18,420 nucleotides of DNA from Acidobacteriota bacterium (lineage in GTDB: Bacteria; Acidobacteriota; Holophagae; Thermotomaculales; Thermotomaculaceae): positions 1-18,420 of the forward strand of contig JALWHA010000015.1 in NCBI GenBank assembly GCA_027038695.1, in the 5' to 3' direction. Positions 16,135 through 18,420 of the stretch are shown here, piece after piece. Made by a program: the position numbers and the translations under genes. Positions within the stretch are counted from its first letter, which is position 1; every line of letters starts with the position of its first letter. The notes beneath the pieces are model-generated. The model was given only the letters and a program-made list of their open reading frames with translations, searched no databases and had not been told where the DNA came from.

Positions 16135-16388
16135 TATAGCCCCCCTTCAAAATAACGAGCCACAACAACGGTTCCCACAAAACCGATAAGAGCATAAACC
16201 ATGGCAACGTCAAGATAGATATACCTGTCAAACATAAAGGAGAGAACAACCATCAAAGCAACCGCAACAACAGTCATAAAGTCTAATGCCATAACCCTGT
16301 CAGCCGTAGTCGGCCCCTTAAGAAAACGAATAAATGCGGTGAAAAGGCTAACTCCGATTAAAATAACAATAATATGAATCAAAGTCAT
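16134..16388 (-). CDS. mbxB: MrpF/MnhF-like subunit (MbxB), 84 aa
   Basis: Small three-helix subunit of the Mrp-type module. The MrpF signature GPTTADRVMALDFM (residues 25-38) is clear, followed by two helices at about 38-53 and 58-78. MrpF homologues contribute an acidic residue (the Asp of ALD) to the proposed Na+ path. ATG 16388 overlaps the upstream stop by four bases and has GGAGGTG just before it. Confidence 0.94.
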   Translation of the reverse strand: MTLIHIIVILIGVSLFTAFIRFLKGPTTADRVMALDFMTVVAVALMVVLSFMFDRYIYLDVAMVYALIGFVGTVVVARYFEGGL

Positions 16389-16876
16389 TCAACACCTCCG
16401 AGATGCCTTTCAAAAGCCCCTTTAATAACCTCGCCTGCAGCGTGGGGGTCTGTCTCCTGAACATCAATCCAATGGATAAAGAGTTCGTCCCCTTTAATAT
16501 CCAGTGTCATGGTTCCCGGAGTCAGGGTAATTGAATTGGCAAGCCAGAGTTTATCCATGTCTTCGGTTAATTTCGTATTAACCTTAACAATCCCCGGATT
16601 AATAGGCAAGGAAGGAGAAAGAACCCTTTTGGCAACATCAATATTCGCCTTAACAAGTTCAATCAAAAACACAAAAAGGTAAACAACCTTGCCCCAAAGC
16701 CTTTTGGGATGCAAATGGTAAACTCCCCTTCTGGTAAAAAGAGGCCCCGTAAACAGGGAAATTACAATTGCCGCAAACAACCCCGTGACCAATTCGTCAT
16801 ATCGCAGGGTACCTGTAAGCATTACCCAGATCGCAAACAGGAAAATAATTGTAAAAATTAATCTTGATATCTTCAC
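16385..16876 (-). CDS. mbxA: MrpE/MnhE-like subunit (MbxA), first gene of the operon, 163 aa
   Basis: Membrane subunit of the Mrp-type module. Two or three N-terminal helices (about residues 5-22, 27-46 and 62-82) precede a cytoplasmic domain with the family signature SITLTPGTMTLDIKGDELFI (residues 115-134) and the motif HWIDVQETD. Length is normal for MrpE. The start codon is GTG at 16876, with a strong AGGGAGGGG a few bases upstream. It follows the previous stop codon by 109 bases, so a promoter for the operon could lie there, although read-through from the TPR gene is not excluded because I see no terminator between them. Confidence 0.93.
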   Translation of the reverse strand: MKISRLIFTIIFLFAIWVMLTGTLRYDELVTGLFAAIVISLFTGPLFTRRGVYHLHPKRLWGKVVYLFVFLIELVKANIDVAKRVLSPSLPINPGIVKVNTKLTEDMDKLWLANSITLTPGTMTLDIKGDELFIHWIDVQETDPHAAGEVIKGAFERHLGGVE

Positions 16877-16929
16877 TGCCCCTCCCTTTATTTTTTTAGA
16901 CTCTCATCCATACACTCATTCAATTAATT

Positions 16930-16960
16930 ATGATAACCTAACAAATGCAATATAGTCTAA
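16930..16960 (-). promoter_or_regulatory. Weak promoter candidate for the mbx operon
   Basis: On the minus strand, TTAGAC (16960-16955) and TATCAT (16935-16930) are 19 bases apart, about 53 bases before the GTG start of the first gene. The spacing is long and the -35 box imperfect. The 109-base gap (16877-16985) is very AT-rich and is the only sizeable non-coding stretch upstream of the operon, which is the main reason to look for the promoter here. Confidence 0.25.
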
Positions 16961-16985
16961 CTTTTTTTAATTAATTATTCATTTT

Positions 16986-18317
16986 TCAATTATTTTTAGA
17001 GGCGTCTCGCTTAATTTTCACTTTCTTGCTTTCATAAATTTGTTGAATCATTTTTTCTACCTGTTGTTTATACTTTGGAAAAGCAGGGGTTAATTCTGCT
17101 TTTCTAAAGTAAAAGAGTGCCCTGTCATCACCTCCCTTTACAAAATAATACTCTCCCAATTTTAAATAAGGCTCGGTGAATTCGGGATTGAGCCTTATCG
17201 CTTCCTCACACTTTTTAATCCCATTTACATCTTTATGCAAGGCAAAATAGTATAAAGCCTCTGCAAATGCAATCCTTGCAACAATTATATTATCTATATA
17301 AACTCCTGCAAGATAAGTGTCTTTTCTTTTGTGTTCCACCCACATTAATAATTGCAAATGTTTTTTAGCTTTTTGTATTTCTCCTTCAGCAAGATACATA
17401 TAAACAAGAGAAAGCCTCGGGAATACATAAACTTTATTTTTTTTAACGGCCAACAAAAAATATTTTTCTGCTTTATTAAAATCTCCGTTTTCGTAATAGT
17501 ATTCACCTAATTCGTGGTACAAAACCGCTGTCTGATACTTCTTGTTTTCCAGAGCGCTCTCAAGAAGTGTGAGGTAATTATCAATTTCCCCGCTCTTTTT
17601 ATACAAAGATGCCAGTAAACCGATCGTGTTCTCAGCCGGTGAGAGCCTGAACGCCTTTTCGGCATAGGGAATAGCCTCTTTAAAATTACCTTGATCCTTT
17701 AATGCAATAGCATAGTTGTAATTAGGCCTGACCCTGTTAGAAGAATACTTTAAGGAAGCCTGCCAGATAGCTTTGCTACTTTGAAAATCAAAGTTTCTTG
17801 CAAAAGTCCTTATCCCGAATATAACAACCACCACAATTGCGATGTTTTTAAATTTCTTTAAATTCTTTCCCGACAAAAGCCATAAAAACTCCAGTAAAAT
17901 AATTACAAAAAAGAGTTCGGGAATATAAAGGTTCCTTTCACTTAAAATATCGTATCCGTTTATCTTCAATCCTCTTAAAATAAAAGAATTAGAAGGTGCC
18001 ATCAGCAATAAATAAGAAAGATAGGCAAATAACGATAAGGGAAGTTTATCCCTGAACTTAAAGAAGATAAAGAAAAACAAAACTACAACAAAGACAGCAA
18101 ACGCAACTCGCCAATCGGTAATACTGTTAATTAACGGCAAATCGTGGTCAAGGTTTAAGTTTCTGGGGAAAATATTTAAATAAAAAGAATAAACAACAGC
18201 ATTTAGATTGGTCGCTATAGCCTTAATTTCAAGTTGCTTAGAAAATTTCAAAAAATGTTTTTTCACACGAGGAAAGGGAGATATCCTTAAATATGCAGTT
18301 GCTAACCCTGAAAGCAT
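16986..18317 (-). CDS. Polytopic membrane protein with TPR repeats, TMTC-like, probably N-terminally incomplete, 443 aa
   Basis: The C-terminal half (about residues 195-430) is a run of about six TPR repeats, for example RPNYNYAIALKDQGNFKEAI, LYHELGEYYYENGDFNKAEK and PYLKLGEYYFVKGGDDRALF. The first half has several helices (about 35-52, 68-86, 92-108, 128-148 and 155-170). It contains FPRNLNLDHDLPL, LLMAPSNSFI and SERNLYIPE, which resemble the last membrane segments of bacterial TMTC-like GT-C glycosyltransferases, where TPRs follow the membrane domain. The catalytic first loop of that family would lie upstream, outside this reading. ATG 18317 lacks a Shine-Dalgarno sequence and begins in the middle of a hydrophobic helix. 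The same frame continues upstream through an in-frame TGA (18362-18360) into more membrane-like sequence. The family call is by motif resemblance only. Confidence 0.72.
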   Translation of the reverse strand: MLSGLATAYLRISPFPRVKKHFLKFSKQLEIKAIATNLNAVVYSFYLNIFPRNLNLDHDLPLINSITDWRVAFAVFVVVLFFFIFFKFRDKLPLSLFAYLSYLLLMAPSNSFILRGLKINGYDILSERNLYIPELFFVIILLEFLWLLSGKNLKKFKNIAIVVVVIFGIRTFARNFDFQSSKAIWQASLKYSSNRVRPNYNYAIALKDQGNFKEAIPYAEKAFRLSPAENTIGLLASLYKKSGEIDNYLTLLESALENKKYQTAVLYHELGEYYYENGDFNKAEKYFLLAVKKNKVYVFPRLSLVYMYLAEGEIQKAKKHLQLLMWVEHKRKDTYLAGVYIDNIIVARIAFAEALYYFALHKDVNGIKKCEEAIRLNPEFTEPYLKLGEYYFVKGGDDRALFYFRKAELTPAFPKYKQQVEKMIQQIYESKKVKIKRDASKNN

Positions 18318-18359
18318 TAGAAAAACAAGTACACAAAAAACTGATATTATTATTCTTTT

Positions 18360-18420
18360 TCAGGTTACGGGTTTTAAAATTAAATACAAAAAAACCAGAA
18401 AAAACGGAAAAACAAGGTAA
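18360..18420 (-). pseudogene. Coding-like fragment ending at an in-frame TGA, probably the upstream part of the TPR gene
   Basis: The same frame as the TPR gene reads YLVFPFFLVFLYLILKPVT for the 19 codons from 18419 to 18363, then TGA. It resumes KRIIISVFCVLVFL up to the first ATG at 18317. Both sides are hydrophobic helix with a basic junction, as expected for one continuous polytopic protein. A single base change (CGA or TGG to TGA) would explain it. TGA is a normal stop in this genome, as several operon genes end with it. It could also be the true end of a separate upstream gene or a sequencing error. Confidence 0.45.

Noticed and set aside
6143..16876. Respiratory complex I (nuo) or NiFe hydrogenase (mbh/ech) operon
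   Set aside because: No nuoE, F or G and no nuoA, J or N arrangement; MrpE, F, G, B, C and DUF4040 subunits are present, which complex I lacks. The large subunit lacks the NiFe cysteines, so a hydrogenase is unlikely. Gene order matches mbx.
1..18420. CRISPR arrays, tRNA or rRNA genes, insertion sequences
   Set aside because: No regularly spaced repeats, no tRNA-like cloverleaf or rRNA sequence and no transposase-like frame were seen on reading through the window.

Overview
This is an AT-rich bacterial window in which every gene I can support lies on the minus strand. Shine-Dalgarno sequences (GGAGG type), sigma70-like promoters and a clean intrinsic terminator point to a bacterium. The gene content (ferredoxin- and NAD(P)H-linked membrane energy conservation, no oxygen-dependent enzymes) suggests an anaerobe. 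A thermophile is plausible because the main operon has the gene order of the Mbx/Mbs complex of hyperthermophiles, but I cannot name the phylum from sequence alone.

Right to left, in the direction of transcription: (1) 18420-16986 holds the C-terminal half of a polytopic membrane protein with TPR repeats that resembles the TMTC-like glycosyltransferase family. An in-frame TGA at 18360-18362 separates it from more coding-like sequence running off the window edge. (2) 16876-6143 is one tightly packed 13-gene operon. Neighbours overlap by 1-4 bases or are separated by 0-10 bases, and it closes with a strong terminator at 6095-6122. Its order is MrpE, MrpF, MrpG, DUF4040, MrpB-like, MrpC, MrpD-like antiporter, second antiporter, NuoH, NuoB, NuoC, NuoD, NuoI. 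That is the order mbxA-B-C-D-F-G-H-H'-M-J-K-L-N. (3) 5884-1307 is a large alpha-2-macroglobulin with an intact thioester motif, under its own promoter. (4) 1084-299 is a small two-helix membrane protein of unknown function, with a near-consensus promoter that predicts a leaderless mRNA. (5) 113-1 is the start of another membrane protein, cut by the window edge.

How the operon should work: a Mrp-type Na+/H+ antiporter module (A, B, C, D, F, G, H) and a second proton-channel subunit (H') sit in the membrane. NuoH-like M links them to a peripheral redox arm (J, K, L, N). The large subunit L lacks the NiFe cysteine set, so the complex should not be a hydrogenase. The last gene is unusual: a NuoI-like two-cluster ferredoxin is fused to a GltD/NfnB-type FAD- and NADPH-binding oxidoreductase with two further Fe-S motifs. 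This suggests an ion-pumping ferredoxin:NADP+ oxidoreductase, or a related sulfur or NADPH enzyme, in one complex. Two further oddities deserve attention: the NuoB-like subunit has only three of the four expected cluster cysteines, and the MrpD-like subunit has Glu where the conserved TM7 Lys should be.
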